Below, piece by piece: positions 27,001-35,766 of a DNA stretch of 64,000 nt. A model generated the notes under the pieces. It had not been told where the DNA came from. It ran no database searches and worked only from the letters and a program-made list of their open reading frames with translations. The translations under genes were made by a program, and so were the position numbers. The DNA is from Mariniblastus fucicola (GTDB lineage: Bacteria > Planctomycetota > Planctomycetia > Pirellulales > Pirellulaceae). Within the stretch, counting starts at the first letter, position 1. Each line of letters starts with the position of its first letter. Location of the stretch: the NCBI RefSeq assembly GCF_008087665.1, contig NZ_CP042912.1:2542001-2606000 (forward strand), read 5' to 3'.

Positions 27001-27091
27001 GAGCTTCGAGAGCCTCAAAAAACAATCGGCTCGATGGAGTCGACGAACCGCTGCGGAATTTGCGCATGCGGAAGCGAGAAAGTGCGTTCAT
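24005..27091 (-). CDS. Secreted GH86-like beta-agarase/porphyranase with dockerin domain
   Basis: A 1028-residue extracellular enzyme. The N-terminus carries a planctomycete export motif (FEALEARKLLSG at 25-36). A beta-sandwich region (about 85-255) follows, then a (beta/alpha)8 glycoside hydrolase region from about 265. It opens RFIGDVSELDREKYF and contains EPMNEPFVHA (Glu394, likely acid/base) and ITEYGG (Glu522, likely nucleophile), the pattern of GH86 agarases and porphyranases acting on red-algal galactans. Beta-sandwich regions follow. The C-terminus (about 955-1025) is a type I dockerin with two Ca2+ loops (GDTDGNRIVNVFDLL and LDFQGNGAINVFDLL). No cohesin protein is in the window. The family call comes from motifs and the exact substrate is not determined. 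Confidence 0.8.
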   Translation of the reverse strand: MNALSRFRMRKFRSGSSTPSSRLFFEALEARKLLSGDLGNAFNVCYAHEAPSFVSASTARNDVSSSAQKDGDGNSDGDARNTPVLVADYVDDFQNPNPTANWQYLWNESGEFGATANYSAMSYDSWRYRPSTANFPYLGATFGHSGPGLDDTESNGVERFAIAAFTVSTSGDYAIGDSLITREGEFGDGVELAVHVNDESVIGTLQIAPTGSASFDFDLGTLAAGDTIYIGVGPDGPNTGSSIGNDGFTWDYSIFKTAEGPPEEIDVMIDLDTQRFIGDVSELDREKYFTFHSSGGGSDQQIQDFMTEYDVYTGRQFWGAIGYAKSQTGEAGVYPNVTPSEDQTLRPTFPMVQTSHPRDAIRWDTDLQAAADWVTTYYTTVVDEVPTFFEPMNEPFVHADDAEFADAPDNDAMRLKMAEFYAAIGQAVNATPALANMNVVGYASAWPSVELWDFGHWDSRMKMFMDVAGEHMDAFSTHLYDGVNVTGQNNRRSGSNSEAILDLIETYSYAKWGTIKPHAITEYGGIESGFGEAYSDIKSAQSLRSINHLMFNLLERENDMMISIPFIGDKATWFHDPANGCEPYGSVLWRLDNPDVATCTGDYVYTFRVHFFDLWQDVQGERGLISTSDPDVQAQLFVDGNTAYVAVNNLSDGAADIDLQFVSELSGLQNVEIRQMEVPVDSSLDPTYTETTQSIAPNSVTINSGGTAVLVYNFDAPLEFSETIRSNKYYTGQHLETITADQTIMFSFDNVQTASEGHATLRMGIGRTHNLSKMPMLTVNGTNVDVPDDWKGYDQANRDDFFGVIEIPVPIGLLDANNSVSVTFPDSGGRVSSMILEVEAIDAVPELTDLMINTGDNQRSDVNHLTLNFSGLVDFGPDAFSVVQRSDLSGATGTSVDTSHSSQIVDGDTLVTLSFDSLTRNATGSLIDGNYELTINAASVVDSVSGASMTEDVIYGDSADESFFAFYGDTDGNRIVNVFDLLKFRQAYNSGTGDANYDLSLDFQGNGAINVFDLLPFRQRYSETLTFV

Positions 27092-27288
27092 GGGTGGTCC
27101 TGGAACGAGGTGGCGAGACGCTCATTTTACCATGATCGCGTAAATGCCGAGATCGCTTTCAGCTCGAATTCGCGGCTGACAATACAGGAAACCAAGCTCC
27201 ATCGATTGGCGTAGGACGCGTCGTTGAATTGCACATCACGACTTGCGATTGCAATCGACGTCAATCGAGTTGCTGTGCTGGGCGGGGA

Positions 27289-28152
27289 TCAGTCTTTCCT
27301 CGCAATGATACTGATGCCGCGTTTGTTGGCGAGAGCAATGGTTTCTTCCTGGTCCAACATGATCGTGCGGCCCGCTTCGATCGCGAGCACTTTGCCGCCC
27401 GCTTTGTAGATTGTCTCAATCGTGCCCGTTCCAACGGTTGGAACATCAAATCGCATGTCCTGCTGTGGCTTGGCCGTTTTAACCACCGTGAAGCCGCCCG
27501 CTTTGCAAAGCTGACCAGCTCGCGCGATACATTCGTCGGTGCCTTCGATGGCTTCGATCGCGAGCGCGGCCTGGTGTTTGATGACTACCGACTGGCCGAT
27601 GTCCATGCGTCCCATTTCACGAGCGAGCGTCCAGCCAAAATCGATGTCTTTGAGTTGCGATTCGGTCGGTTTGCGTTTGGTCAAAACACCTTCACCGATC
27701 AAAAGGTCCGGTGCAAAGTCGGTTGCGGGAGCAAACATGATTCCTCCGGAAGCATAAAGTTCAGTCACGGTCGTCAACAATGTATCGTCTTTTCGGTCTC
27801 GAGTCCGGGTCAGGAACACCGGAAAAAAATGGCGCCAAAAAGTCAGATCTGGAAAGTGACGCAGGAGAAAGAACGGCTCGAAAATGACGGTTTTGAAAAT
27901 CTTCCCGGCCATGGTCGCCTGTTCGATGCCTGCCTTTCGCAAGTAACGGACTTGGGAGCCCATGCGTCCCATCCCGAACTCCCGATAACTCTGGCAGATG
28001 TCTTTCAGAATTGGATCGGCGTGACCTTTGACCGCAACGCAGGTGACTTCGTAGCCCTGCGCAACCAGAGACTCTGCGACGCGGACGGGAAAGTTTCCCC
28101 AGCCTGCGATCAGCCCAATTTTCATCTCGTTGGTTGTCGTTGCGTTTGGCAT
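27289..28152 (-). CDS. lpxI: UDP-2,3-diacylglucosamine diphosphatase LpxI
   Basis: LpxI hydrolyses UDP-2,3-diacylglucosamine to lipid X and UMP in lipid A synthesis, replacing LpxH in many bacteria. The 287-residue product starts its domain with KIGLIAGWGNFPV. It has the central segments VAVKGHADP and GTDECIARAG, and ends with DVPTVGTGTIETIYKAGGKVLAIEAG, the signature of DUF1009/LpxI. The length is normal. It lies 18 nt downstream of lpxD on the same strand and is probably co-transcribed. Together with lpxD it supports an outer membrane with lipid A. Confidence 0.93.
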   Translation of the reverse strand: MPNATTTNEMKIGLIAGWGNFPVRVAESLVAQGYEVTCVAVKGHADPILKDICQSYREFGMGRMGSQVRYLRKAGIEQATMAGKIFKTVIFEPFFLLRHFPDLTFWRHFFPVFLTRTRDRKDDTLLTTVTELYASGGIMFAPATDFAPDLLIGEGVLTKRKPTESQLKDIDFGWTLAREMGRMDIGQSVVIKHQAALAIEAIEGTDECIARAGQLCKAGGFTVVKTAKPQQDMRFDVPTVGTGTIETIYKAGGKVLAIEAGRTIMLDQEETIALANKRGISIIARKD

Positions 28153-28170
28153 CGGCGTTGAAACTCTTGA

Positions 28171-29226
28171 CTACGCAGCGTCGCGAATGGATTCCGGTCG
28201 AGCATTGCTTTCGAGCGATTCAATCTCTTTTTGCAAACGCTTCATCTCTTTTCGCATCTCCGGCAGCTTACCGGTGATCGCCATGATTTGCATTGCCTGA
28301 CGCGCCGGACGGGCCGGGATTCCCTGAATACGTTGATTGGGTTCAACATTGTGCATCAAACCGGATTTGGCTCCGATTGAAACGTTGCTACCGATGTCGA
28401 GATGATCGCCGAGTCCTACCTGGCCTCCCATCACGACAAAATCTCCGGTCGTGCAACTGCCTGCGATGCCGACTTGCGAGCAAAACAGATTGTGTTTTCC
28501 GATTTCGCAGTTGTGGCCAACCATCACCTGGTCGTCCATCTTTGTTCCGTCGCCGATGGTCGTTGAATCAAAAGTCCCGCGGTCGATCGTTGTATTAGCG
28601 CCCAGTTCAACGTCGTTCCCAACAACTACATTGCCAAGTTGAGCGGAAATTCTATGGCCGTTGGCTGACGAATGATATCCGAAACCCCAGGTACCCAGCA
28701 CAACGCCTGCATGCAGGACAACGCGGTCGCCAAGAATAGTTTGTTCGTACAGAGTGCAATTGGGAAACAGCGTGCAATTGGCTCCGATCACACAGCCTTC
28801 CATCACGGTTACATTTGGAAAGACAGTCGTGCCCGATCCGATCGTGACACCTTCCATAATGACAGCGCCGGCGTGAATGCATGCTCCATCGGCAATGTCG
28901 GCTGAATCACTTACGATCGCCCGAGGGCTGATGCCGACTGGAGAACGTTTCACTGGAGGCCTGAACTGTGACACGATTTGCGTGAATGCGTCGAGAGCAT
29001 TGTCGACGATGATGGCATCGCGAGTACTGTCGAGCAGCACGCCTCGCGACACGACAACGGCTGAAGCTTCGGATCGCAGGAACTCATCGTAGTGCTTTTG
29101 CGATTGAGCAAACGTGATATCGCCAGAACGAGATCGCGCGATCGTTGCAGCGCCCGAAATTTCAGCTTGCTCTGATCCGGCAACCGTTCCGTTGATCGAT
29201 TCTGCCAGTTCTTGCAATTGCCTCAT
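28171..29226 (-). CDS. lpxD: UDP-3-O-acylglucosamine N-acyltransferase LpxD
   Basis: LpxD adds the second (N-linked) acyl chain to UDP-3-O-acylglucosamine. The 351-residue product has the N-terminal uridine-binding domain (about 1-100: SGAATIARSRSGDITFA), then a left-handed beta-helix of hexapeptide repeats (about 100-310). The catalytic His sits in MVGHNCEIG. The C-terminal helical tail (ITGKLPEMRKEMKRLQKEIESLE) is coiled-coil-like, as in the trimeric family. It is the upstream partner of lpxI with an 18-nt gap. Confidence 0.95.
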   Translation of the reverse strand: MRQLQELAESINGTVAGSEQAEISGAATIARSRSGDITFAQSQKHYDEFLRSEASAVVVSRGVLLDSTRDAIIVDNALDAFTQIVSQFRPPVKRSPVGISPRAIVSDSADIADGACIHAGAVIMEGVTIGSGTTVFPNVTVMEGCVIGANCTLFPNCTLYEQTILGDRVVLHAGVVLGTWGFGYHSSANGHRISAQLGNVVVGNDVELGANTTIDRGTFDSTTIGDGTKMDDQVMVGHNCEIGKHNLFCSQVGIAGSCTTGDFVVMGGQVGLGDHLDIGSNVSIGAKSGLMHNVEPNQRIQGIPARPARQAMQIMAITGKLPEMRKEMKRLQKEIESLESNARPESIRDAA

Positions 29227-29330
29227 GCCCAGATTTCCTTTTCCGAGTGCAGGTTGTCATCCTTGAATGTTTCATTAAAGAGACTTAACGCGTCCGTTGC
29301 TAGAGCGATTTCTCACCAGCCAATTCTGCA

Positions 29331-30512
29331 TCACGCTGCACAGCGAATCCTGCGTGAAACGACATGCTCGTAGATTTGCTCAACCCGCTCGCAAAGCCGC
29401 TCCGTATCGAACTCCTCGTACACGAATTCCTGCCCGGCCAGCCCCATGCTGCGTCTCGCAGGCTCGTTTTTTGCAAGTTCAATGATCGATTTCGCCAACG
29501 CACCCGGGTTTCGTGGCGGAACCAGCAAGCCGCAGCGCTGATGTTTGACGATCTCCGGAAGTCCGCCGGTCCTGGTGGCGACGACCGGCGTTCCGGCTGC
29601 CAGCGATTCGACGGCGACAAGCCCCAAAGGTTCCTCAATGGACGGAACTGCAAGCAGATCGAATGCTGTCATGAAATCCTGAATGTTTTCGCGCAGTCCG
29701 AGCCATTTCACCCGTCCTTGCAGGCCCTCTGAAAGCAGAATCGACCTCAGCTTTTGCGTGTAGGGTTCTTCGCGGCGGAACCGGCCCAGCAGCACCAGTT
29801 TGAAATTTGGAATTGCTTCGATGATTTGTCTCAGCGCCTGAAACAAATAGACCTGGCCCTTTCGTTTGATGATCTCGCCGACGCAACCACAGAGGAATTC
29901 GTCCGGATTAACCTTCAGTTGACGTTTGACGCGGTAAACGTCTCGCGGCGTTACGCCTTTGAATCGCTGCAAGTCCGTAAAGCAGAGCACTTTCTCGAGA
30001 TTTGAACTGCCGACTCGATTCACGCGACGTTGATAGTCCATCGTTGCCTGGGAGTTGGCGATCACGAAATCGTTCATTCGCCAATGGATCTGGAACGAGC
30101 GATTGTGGGCGGTTGCGATCACCGGGACGCCTGATGTCATCTTCAGCAGAACTCCAAACGCGTGAGCACGGCTCATGTGAGTATGCAATACGTCGATTCC
30201 TTCGTGACGCATCCAGTTTGCGATGCGACCTACATCGGATGGCTTCCGGTTCATTTCGCAGTTGATGAAACGGACTCCCTTGACACCCGTTTGTTCCAAC
30301 CAGCCGTTTCGACGACAGAGAATCGTCACGTCATGACCGCGAGCGGCGAGCATTTCCGAAAGGTACTTGCAATACGTCAGCGCACCATTGATCTCGCGAC
30401 CAGAAATGACTTGCAGGATCTTCAACGATTGCTCCGTTGCAAAGTTAGACGAGGGGCGAGGATAGCAAATCGGAATTGCCGGGTCTGCGCCGCTTTCGGG
30501 CGTGTTTTGCAC
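29331..30512 (-). CDS. Glycosyltransferase family 4
   Basis: A GT-B fold retaining glycosyltransferase of 393 residues. The N-terminal Rossmann half starts LKILQVISGREINGALTYCKYLSEMLAARGHDVTILCR. The C-terminal half carries FLCGCVGEIIKRKGQVYLFQAL and the family signature EPLGLVAVESLAAGTPVVATRTGGLPEIV, with the EX7E-type glutamates. It probably transfers a sugar to a cell-surface glycan or lipopolysaccharide core, which fits its place upstream of lpxD and lpxI on the same strand. It lies 104 nt from lpxD. The donor and acceptor cannot be read from sequence. Confidence 0.9.
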   Translation of the reverse strand: MQNTPESGADPAIPICYPRPSSNFATEQSLKILQVISGREINGALTYCKYLSEMLAARGHDVTILCRRNGWLEQTGVKGVRFINCEMNRKPSDVGRIANWMRHEGIDVLHTHMSRAHAFGVLLKMTSGVPVIATAHNRSFQIHWRMNDFVIANSQATMDYQRRVNRVGSSNLEKVLCFTDLQRFKGVTPRDVYRVKRQLKVNPDEFLCGCVGEIIKRKGQVYLFQALRQIIEAIPNFKLVLLGRFRREEPYTQKLRSILLSEGLQGRVKWLGLRENIQDFMTAFDLLAVPSIEEPLGLVAVESLAAGTPVVATRTGGLPEIVKHQRCGLLVPPRNPGALAKSIIELAKNEPARRSMGLAGQEFVYEEFDTERLCERVEQIYEHVVSRRIRCAA

Positions 30513-30543
30513 GTCTCTCGCACGATATTTTTAGAACGGCGCA

Positions 30544-30580
30544 CAAAAAAACAGCCTCTTGCAAATCGCAGGAGGCTGTT
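30544..30580 (-). terminator. Intrinsic terminator of the beta-helix protein gene
   Basis: A 9-bp stem (AACAGCCTC at 30550-30558 with its complement at 30572-30580) has a 13-nt loop. On the minus strand it is followed by a T run (A run at 30544-30550 on the plus strand). It lies directly after the stop at 30604. Confidence 0.85.
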
Positions 30581-30603
30581 GGTGTCCGTCTGATTACGTT
30601 TTA

Positions 30604-33600
30604 TCAGTCGTGATCCAGAGGTGCGAATCCACCGCCTGGAGGCGTGTCAGCGTCGATGAATCCGGCAGCGGTGAAGAACAGTTCTTCGTCCGAAATCAGG
30701 CCTTCGCAAACTCCAACCGAATTCGTGACGACTCCTGGTCCAGTCAGGACCTCAGATCCGTTGGTCGCACCATCGAGTTCCACGCGGAACGGGTTGGTTG
30801 AGAACTGGTTGAAGGTTGCCAGCGATCGGAAGGAGTTCGATGACAAATCCAGACACATTGTTCCGTTAAGGAAGTTGTTGGCTGACAAGTCTTCGATGAA
30901 GGACGTTGATACATTCACAGCTGTTGCGTCAGCATCCTGTCCAATATCGTTGGCAAAGTTGTTGAAGTTGATCGAACCGTTGATCGTGCCGGAATCAATG
31001 GTGTTGAGGTTCAGTCCCAACTCGTAGTTGTTCACCAGATCGTTGGCATTCATGCGGAAGCTGATCTGGCTGTTGCCGCCAGCGAGAATGTCGATTCCGT
31101 CATGGAAGTCCAGTTGATCTTCGGCAACGGTCAGGAAATCAGTACCGTTGGTGGCCGGGTCATCCGGGAATTCGACTTCGTTGTCGACACCGGGGCCATT
31201 TCTCAGGATCTGGTTCGAGTTGATGTAGGCCAGAAGCTGAGCATCGCCTGCGGCTTCGATCGAGACAGCGTCAAAAGTGAAGTCGCGAATGAAGTTGTTG
31301 CTGAACTGGATACGCGTCAGGTTGTCCAGGCCGCCACCCGCGTCACCTGTAACCAGTGCGACGAATCCGAAGTCGCCGACGAAGTCAGCAAACGGGTCGC
31401 CGCCTTCTTGAGCGTCGTCTTCGCTTCCACCCTGTGCGATCGGACGAATGTTTCCGTTTGACTGGATGTCCGAGTTGAGTAGAGCAAAGTCAACGAATGA
31501 CCCACCGTCTGAGATCAGCGAGACGCCGATGTCCGATCGAATCACAAGGTTGTCAAAGAAGATGTTGTTGACGTCGCCGTTGCCATCATTGTCAATGTCG
31601 ACAGCGATACCACCAGCGGACTCGATTCGAGAGTCTTCCATGACCAGGTTGATTCTGGAAGTTCCCGTTCCGTCAACCGAAACTCCATCAGGTCCGAATG
31701 GCCCGATGACAGTTGTCGTGAATCCGACTTCGCCATCGTTGTTGATGGAGACGTTGCGGACGACCGCGTTAAGCTTCGAAACTGGCTGACCCAAAGGTCC
31801 ATCTGCGAAGAACGCGATGCCGGCTCCGGTGCTTTGAGCGTTGTCGTTGAGCAACAGTGGGAACGCTTCGTTTTCAACAAGTACGTTAAGCGTACCGCTG
31901 TTCTTGGCTTCGAATCTCAAACCATCTGTGAGATGCTGTGAGAACTCGCCGTTGTCAACAATTGACATGTTCAGCTCGGTGCCGATGCCTGCTGCTGAAC
32001 CATAAACCCCGCGTCCACCTCCAACGATTGAGATTCCGGTGACAAGCACATCTTGTGTTTTGCCAGGATCGTTGATTTCGACAACAAGGTTCGTCGACTG
32101 GTTGCCGCCAAGCGTCGTCGATCCGCCCGTGGTGTTTCCGATGAAGGTTGAATCACCGTCGATTGAGTTCGACCAGTTCAGGATATGAAGTCCGTTGACT
32201 CCGTTGCCTGAGATGGTTGAATTGACGATGTTCAAGTCGCCATCCCCGCCGTCGATGAAGACACCTGTGCCTCCATTGTCGAGTGCGGTGTGGGTGATAA
32301 TGTCCAGATCAAGTCCGGCTCCGACATAGTCTTTGATGTATACGCCGTGTCGTCCGTTCGTGCTGGTCGTGTTGTTGAACAGTCGAAGCTGGCTGCCACG
32401 GTAGTTGTCAAAGTGAATTCCATCGAATCCGTTTCCATCGGCAACCACATTCTCAATTGTGAACACTGAGGAGTTGTCAGTCGTGTTGCGAACGTAGATA
32501 CCGTCAACAACGTTATTGCTGAAGCTGGCTCGTTTAATGTCCCAGTCGCCACCGACCATGTCGAGCGAAAGACCGTGTTGTCCCGAGCTGAAGACGTTGA
32601 CGTCTTCGATTGTACCGTTGCTAATATTGTCGCCGTGGATGCCGTTCAATGCTCCTGAGCCATCGATGTTGACACCGCGGACGGTTGTGTCGTTGGCCAG
32701 GGTGACAACATTCGTTCCGCCTGGGTTGGAGATGACTGGTCGTGCCCCTTCACCCGGGATGAGGAAGAACCGTCCATCCTGAATCGGGATGATGTTTGTT
32801 CCGCCGACACCCAAAAGTTGCTGTCGATCTTTCATGACCAAACCGGTGTTGAGTCCCTGACGGCTTCCGTCGCCGCGATCAACAAAGATGATGTCGCCTT
32901 CGATACTGGCCGCTTCAGCGGATGCGAGTGAAGCGTAAGGTGACTCGTAAGTACCGTCCTCGAAAGCAGGGTCAGCTGTATTGTTCACGTGTCGAACGTT
33001 GTAGGCTTGGCCTGTTGCAGGATCCATTGCCAGTTCGAAGCTCTGGTTGAATCGAACGATGTGGTCGCCGCGAACCGTTTCGTCGAGATCGTTGCCGATT
33101 CCGCGTCCCGTGCTACCAGCAGCTCCCGGTGCTCCGAATGCCCATGACAGTCCCAGCGATCCGGTTGTTTCGAATCGTTCGTCGTGGTTGACTTCGGCCA
33201 TAATCATCATGCCGCTCTTGGCTTGAAATCCGAGTCGTGCACGACCGCCGCCGAAGAAGTCAACTGAGTCAGAACTGTATCCGTATCCACCAAAGTCAAC
33301 GACTCCGTTTCCGAAAGCCAGATATTTGGGACGCATGCGAAGCGTGACATCGAAGCCGCGAAGGGCCGAGTCGATTCCCGGCGTAAGCAAAATGTTGCTG
33401 CCGAAGAAAACGTTGGTTCCGCTTGGGCCTGCCGTCGAATAGTCGGTGACTCCGACCGGGAAGTAACCGTTACCGATCAGATCCCATTTTTTTGTTTTGA
33501 TCGCTGCGTTGATCGAAACCTGTGAGAAGTTGTGAGCATAGGGACCTTGCTTGTCACCGTCGTAGTCGTACCAGACTCCTCCGACCAAATCCGCACCTGC

Positions 33601-33954
33601 GGACTCAAGCGAGAAGACGCGTTCGACGCCGACGTTGGCGAAGAACCCTCCTTCTTCCAGTCCGTAGTGCACACGGGCTTCACCAAGCCAGCGGCCGTCC
33701 CAACGGTCTTCCATCAAGTGGCGTTTTCCGCCGACCGTTAAATAGGCTCCCTGGTAGCCAAGTCCCTGATCCGCATAGGTGGTCCGAAACCACATGCGGC
33801 CCGGTAGGCCTACGTTAATATCAGACGCAACCTGGCGAAAACTGCCTGGCTCGTACACCTGATTACCGAGGATCTGCGCTCTCAACGCATGAGCGTCTGC
33901 GAATAAGGTCGCTAAGAGTGCAATAGCAAGGCAGACTTGGCTCAAACTTCTCAT
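30604..33954 (-). CDS. Outer-surface protein with N-terminal barrel-like domain and right-handed beta-helix
   Basis: An 1116-residue secreted protein with a signal peptide (VCLAIALLATLFADAHALRAQ). Residues about 30-290 look like a transmembrane beta-barrel, with alternating aromatic/Gly strands such as GRMWFRTTYADQGLGYQGAYLTVGGKR and many strands ending in aromatic residues, similar in style to inverse-autotransporter barrels. From about 330 a right-handed parallel beta-helix follows, with repeated short strands such as NGIHGDNISNGTIEDVNV and NGFDGIHFDN. The pattern suggests a barrel that displays a helix passenger at the cell surface, possibly for glycan binding or adhesion. No catalytic motif is recognised. 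A terminator follows directly. Confidence 0.75.
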   Translation of the reverse strand: MRSLSQVCLAIALLATLFADAHALRAQILGNQVYEPGSFRQVASDINVGLPGRMWFRTTYADQGLGYQGAYLTVGGKRHLMEDRWDGRWLGEARVHYGLEEGGFFANVGVERVFSLESAGADLVGGVWYDYDGDKQGPYAHNFSQVSINAAIKTKKWDLIGNGYFPVGVTDYSTAGPSGTNVFFGSNILLTPGIDSALRGFDVTLRMRPKYLAFGNGVVDFGGYGYSSDSVDFFGGGRARLGFQAKSGMMIMAEVNHDERFETTGSLGLSWAFGAPGAAGSTGRGIGNDLDETVRGDHIVRFNQSFELAMDPATGQAYNVRHVNNTADPAFEDGTYESPYASLASAEAASIEGDIIFVDRGDGSRQGLNTGLVMKDRQQLLGVGGTNIIPIQDGRFFLIPGEGARPVISNPGGTNVVTLANDTTVRGVNIDGSGALNGIHGDNISNGTIEDVNVFSSGQHGLSLDMVGGDWDIKRASFSNNVVDGIYVRNTTDNSSVFTIENVVADGNGFDGIHFDNYRGSQLRLFNNTTSTNGRHGVYIKDYVGAGLDLDIITHTALDNGGTGVFIDGGDGDLNIVNSTISGNGVNGLHILNWSNSIDGDSTFIGNTTGGSTTLGGNQSTNLVVEINDPGKTQDVLVTGISIVGGGRGVYGSAAGIGTELNMSIVDNGEFSQHLTDGLRFEAKNSGTLNVLVENEAFPLLLNDNAQSTGAGIAFFADGPLGQPVSKLNAVVRNVSINNDGEVGFTTTVIGPFGPDGVSVDGTGTSRINLVMEDSRIESAGGIAVDIDNDGNGDVNNIFFDNLVIRSDIGVSLISDGGSFVDFALLNSDIQSNGNIRPIAQGGSEDDAQEGGDPFADFVGDFGFVALVTGDAGGGLDNLTRIQFSNNFIRDFTFDAVSIEAAGDAQLLAYINSNQILRNGPGVDNEVEFPDDPATNGTDFLTVAEDQLDFHDGIDILAGGNSQISFRMNANDLVNNYELGLNLNTIDSGTINGSINFNNFANDIGQDADATAVNVSTSFIEDLSANNFLNGTMCLDLSSNSFRSLATFNQFSTNPFRVELDGATNGSEVLTGPGVVTNSVGVCEGLISDEELFFTAAGFIDADTPPGGGFAPLDHD

Positions 33955-34582
33955 CGTCGATGTCTCCCGGGACGTGTCCCGACACGATTTATGCTAATTG
34001 AAAGCGCATCCGGCCTTCAAAACTTGTACACGTGGAAGAATCCATCGACACGGATTCATTGATACCATTAGTATTTTCGTTGCCTTTCCTGCAATTGATA
34101 CATCTTCACAGCGCAGACCCGTGTATCTGCTAGCTCGCAATGCACCACGAAAACGCGTTCTTTGCGGGAATGGGTTCCCCACCGATGATGATTTCGGGCG
34201 ACCGCGACATCGCAATCGATCCAGTTTGCCGCGCGAAGATCCGGTCGTCGTGCTGCGAAGGCGGACTTCGGGGCAGGGGCAGAATGCGGAAGTTTAACGC
34301 CTGATTCGGTCGTGCGATCGACACTTTCGAAAACAGTGCTGGCAGGAGTTTTCCAACTGCGTCTAACGGTCCGTGTTTTCGATAGATCTAAAATCGAAAC
34401 GCGGACGGGTCTTGAAACACAAGCCACCAGTGAAATTGCATGCGAATCGCTACATGCAAAACTTCACCAAACGTTCATTGAGCTGGAATTCCGTCAATCG
34501 TCACTGACGGTTGGCGGATTCTCAGCTGGATCATCCGGCCTGAGAGAAAAAAGGGCTTGGCCGACGACTCGATCAAAAATTC
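33955..34582. other. 628-nt intergenic region with no recognised gene
   Basis: The gap lies between the start of the beta-helix protein gene and the end of the LarA-like gene. Short open frames exist on both strands, but their predicted products are rich in R, S and T and look non-coding. No tRNA, riboswitch or repeat was recognised. The promoter of the beta-helix gene should lie near 33960-34050. An AT-rich patch occurs near 34060-34100. Confidence 0.4.
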
Positions 34583-35749
34583 TTAAGCCCGCAAATGGCC
34601 GTCGCGGATAAGCAGCGGTTTCGAAAATGGGCGAATGATTCGCTGAGCGGACTCGGCGGATTCGATGTAGCCCAGACCAAGGCTTTCGACCACGTTCTGT
34701 GAAAGTCCGGACTTCAGGTAAACAGGGCGCTCGCAAAGAATGCTGGCAAAGTGCTGCAGTTTCTTTGACAGCGAATCGGGAACGCTACCCTCAAACTGAG
34801 CCGAACAAGCGGCTTTGACTTTCGCGTTTGGTTTCTCCGAAAGCTCGGTCCAGACGATGATCGGGCCATCAGCAACGGCTTGCGAAGCGGAATTGACGGC
34901 GCGAATGACGCTTGACCAGGCTGTCGAATCGGCGTCGGACTCAACCGTCGTGACGACCACATCACAGCCATCTGGCTGTTCCATCGCCCACAGCGGTTTG
35001 AGTCGCTCGGCGGCGATTTGGCGAGCGTGAGTTCTGGACCCACAGACGATGTCCTCGATCACATCGCCGGGGCTGCAAATCAGTTCGATAGAAAAGAACA
35101 GCCCCAAGGAGTCGTTCGCAAGTTCGGCTTCCGCAACCCGCTCGCTCAACGAATCGTCTTTCTTTCGGTAGCGAGACCGCGTTTCGTCGGTGCTGAACTC
35201 CGGGTACAGGCAGTCGGTTTGCTTGCGGCCAGGCGTGAGGCAGCTGAGCGGCAGAATCACGTCGCTGTCGCAGAGCGAGCGATTGACGTAGACCGGATTG
35301 CCCTGAACGTTGGCGGCCAAATAGGAAACTGCCTGCTCGTCATCGGTAACGTGGATTTCGAAACAAAGTGGCGTCGCTTTCGTGTCCGACATCCTGCGAT
35401 ACGTCGCCGGCATTCTGGTTTCGGGATCCGCCGGAGTGTTCTCGACCAGATTGAAAACTTTGGCCATGGATTGTGGAACGACGACCAAAATGTCAGCCGT
35501 TTCGATTCGCGAAAGTTCCAGCATGGAAAGCAGGCTGTCGAGAGTCTCGCCGGCCGCCGGCAATCCGGCTTGAACCAGAATCGTGACCCGGTCGCCCGGA
35601 AAGATCGATTCCGAGAGCGAGGGATAGTTGACCGGTTCTGCCAGTGCCTTCTTTAAAAGCGACTCAATTTTGTCGCGCTGTCCGGAGTTTTCGCCGTCGT
35701 CGGAAAACGCTGGCAAAAAATCGAACAGTTCCTGAGTGATGATGGACAT
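34583..35749 (-). CDS. Divergent LarA/DUF2088-like protein
   Basis: A 388-residue protein whose N-terminal half resembles the N-domain of nickel-dependent lactate racemase LarA: GDRVTILVQAGLPAAGETLDSLLSML, ADILVVVP, then AANVQGNPVYVNRSLCDSDVILPLSCLTPG. The usual RPTP-type motif is replaced by GLPAAGE, and the GFSGG-type segment is missing, so it may not bind the nickel-pincer cofactor. The function is unknown. It follows the LamG-like gene with a 17-nt gap on the same strand, so they are likely an operon. The assignment is by pattern only. Confidence 0.5.
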   Translation of the reverse strand: MSIITQELFDFLPAFSDDGENSGQRDKIESLLKKALAEPVNYPSLSESIFPGDRVTILVQAGLPAAGETLDSLLSMLELSRIETADILVVVPQSMAKVFNLVENTPADPETRMPATYRRMSDTKATPLCFEIHVTDDEQAVSYLAANVQGNPVYVNRSLCDSDVILPLSCLTPGRKQTDCLYPEFSTDETRSRYRKKDDSLSERVAEAELANDSLGLFFSIELICSPGDVIEDIVCGSRTHARQIAAERLKPLWAMEQPDGCDVVVTTVESDADSTAWSSVIRAVNSASQAVADGPIIVWTELSEKPNAKVKAACSAQFEGSVPDSLSKKLQHFASILCERPVYLKSGLSQNVVESLGLGYIESAESAQRIIRPFSKPLLIRDGHLRA

Positions 35750-35766
35750 CGTGACGTCTTTTGTGG

